Of a DNA stretch of 37,070 nucleotides, positions 36,971-37,070 are shown piece by piece; position 1 is the first letter of the stretch; every line of letters begins with the position of its first letter. The position numbers and the translations under genes were made by a program. The notes below the pieces were generated by a model. The model was not told where the DNA came from. It ran no database searches and saw only the letters and a program-made list of their open reading frames with translations. The DNA is from a virus, in the IMG/VR virus record IMGVR_UViG_3300020201_000005, positions 1 through 37,070 of that record. One strand, given 5' to 3'.

Positions 36971-37070
36971 GCTATAGATAGGAGCATGGATATGCGGCAG
37001 GTGAAGCAAGCGGCACGCCGAACTGACGCGCGCTACAGCGTCGATCTGACACAGCGGCGTTCATGGTGTG
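36971..37070. repeat. Terminal 100-bp direct repeat (right copy)
   Basis: This is identical base for base to positions 1-100. It begins just before the ribosome-binding site and ATG of a truncated scaffold-gene copy, so that gene fragment is read across the contig ends. Confidence 0.95.

Overview
The window is the near-complete genome of a tailed, siphovirus-type bacteriophage (Caudoviricetes). It has one contiguous head, packaging, tail and lysis operon on the minus strand (27658 down to 2834) and early or replication genes on the plus strand. The first and last 100 bases are identical, so the contig reads as a circle of about 36,970 bp. That join lies inside a repeated segment, so circularity and orientation need independent support. 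The sequence is GC-rich. Low-complexity secreted-protein features (a signal peptide followed by an EATPEPT stretch at 3802-4344) and an IS3 OrfA-like domain hint at an environmental host, possibly Chloroflexota. That host call is weak. I see no integrase, no C1/Cro-type repressor, no tRNA and no CRISPR array.

Layout. (1) 36128 to about 1000, across the join: a mosaic of duplicated phage pieces. It holds two near-identical copies of a strong promoter with an upstream palindrome, an inverted truncated copy of the scaffold gene start, and a stray copy of a transposase-like HTH segment. It also holds a 36-residue membrane peptide gene on the minus strand that ends at a bidirectional terminator. 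(2) 1007-2909: a plus-strand operon with an HTH fusion protein, a primase-polymerase and a small protein. (3) 2834-5759 (minus): lysis-like or exported proteins (SH3b protein, zinc-ribbon protein, signal-peptide membrane protein, anchored coiled coil, transglutaminase-like cysteine protease). (4) 5756-19766 (minus): receptor-binding, tail-tip, tape measure, chaperone, tube, terminator and connector genes, interrupted at 12678-13318 by a self-contained HNH-like cassette. (5) 19778-27658 (minus): decoration proteins, major capsid, scaffold, minor head protein, portal, large and small terminase, and a phospholipase-D-like protein at the head of the operon. (6) 27659-28015: a divergent control region with a structured leader. 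(7) 28016-36190 (plus): small HTH, ParB-like protein, RusA-like resolvase, a lambda-O-like initiator that carries the origin iterons inside its coding sequence, DnaB helicase, small proteins, a membrane protein with a DNA-binding-like tail, a LexA-like winged helix and a sigma-region-4-like protein. (8) 36261-36883: the second copy of the strong promoter with two small genes that run into the inverted repeat.

How it may work. The initiator would bind four 15-bp palindromes in its own gene (31459-31551) and open the adjacent A-rich DNA, DnaB would load, and the PrimPol would prime. RusA would resolve branched DNA before packaging. The ParB-like protein, the LexA-like protein or the sigma-like protein are candidates for reading a palindrome found upstream of both strong promoters and once inside the parB-like gene. 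The most notable points are the duplicated and inverted mosaic around the join, which could let the two halves of the genome flip, the embedded iteron origin, the three-copy palindrome, and the autonomous HNH cassette inside the tail operon.
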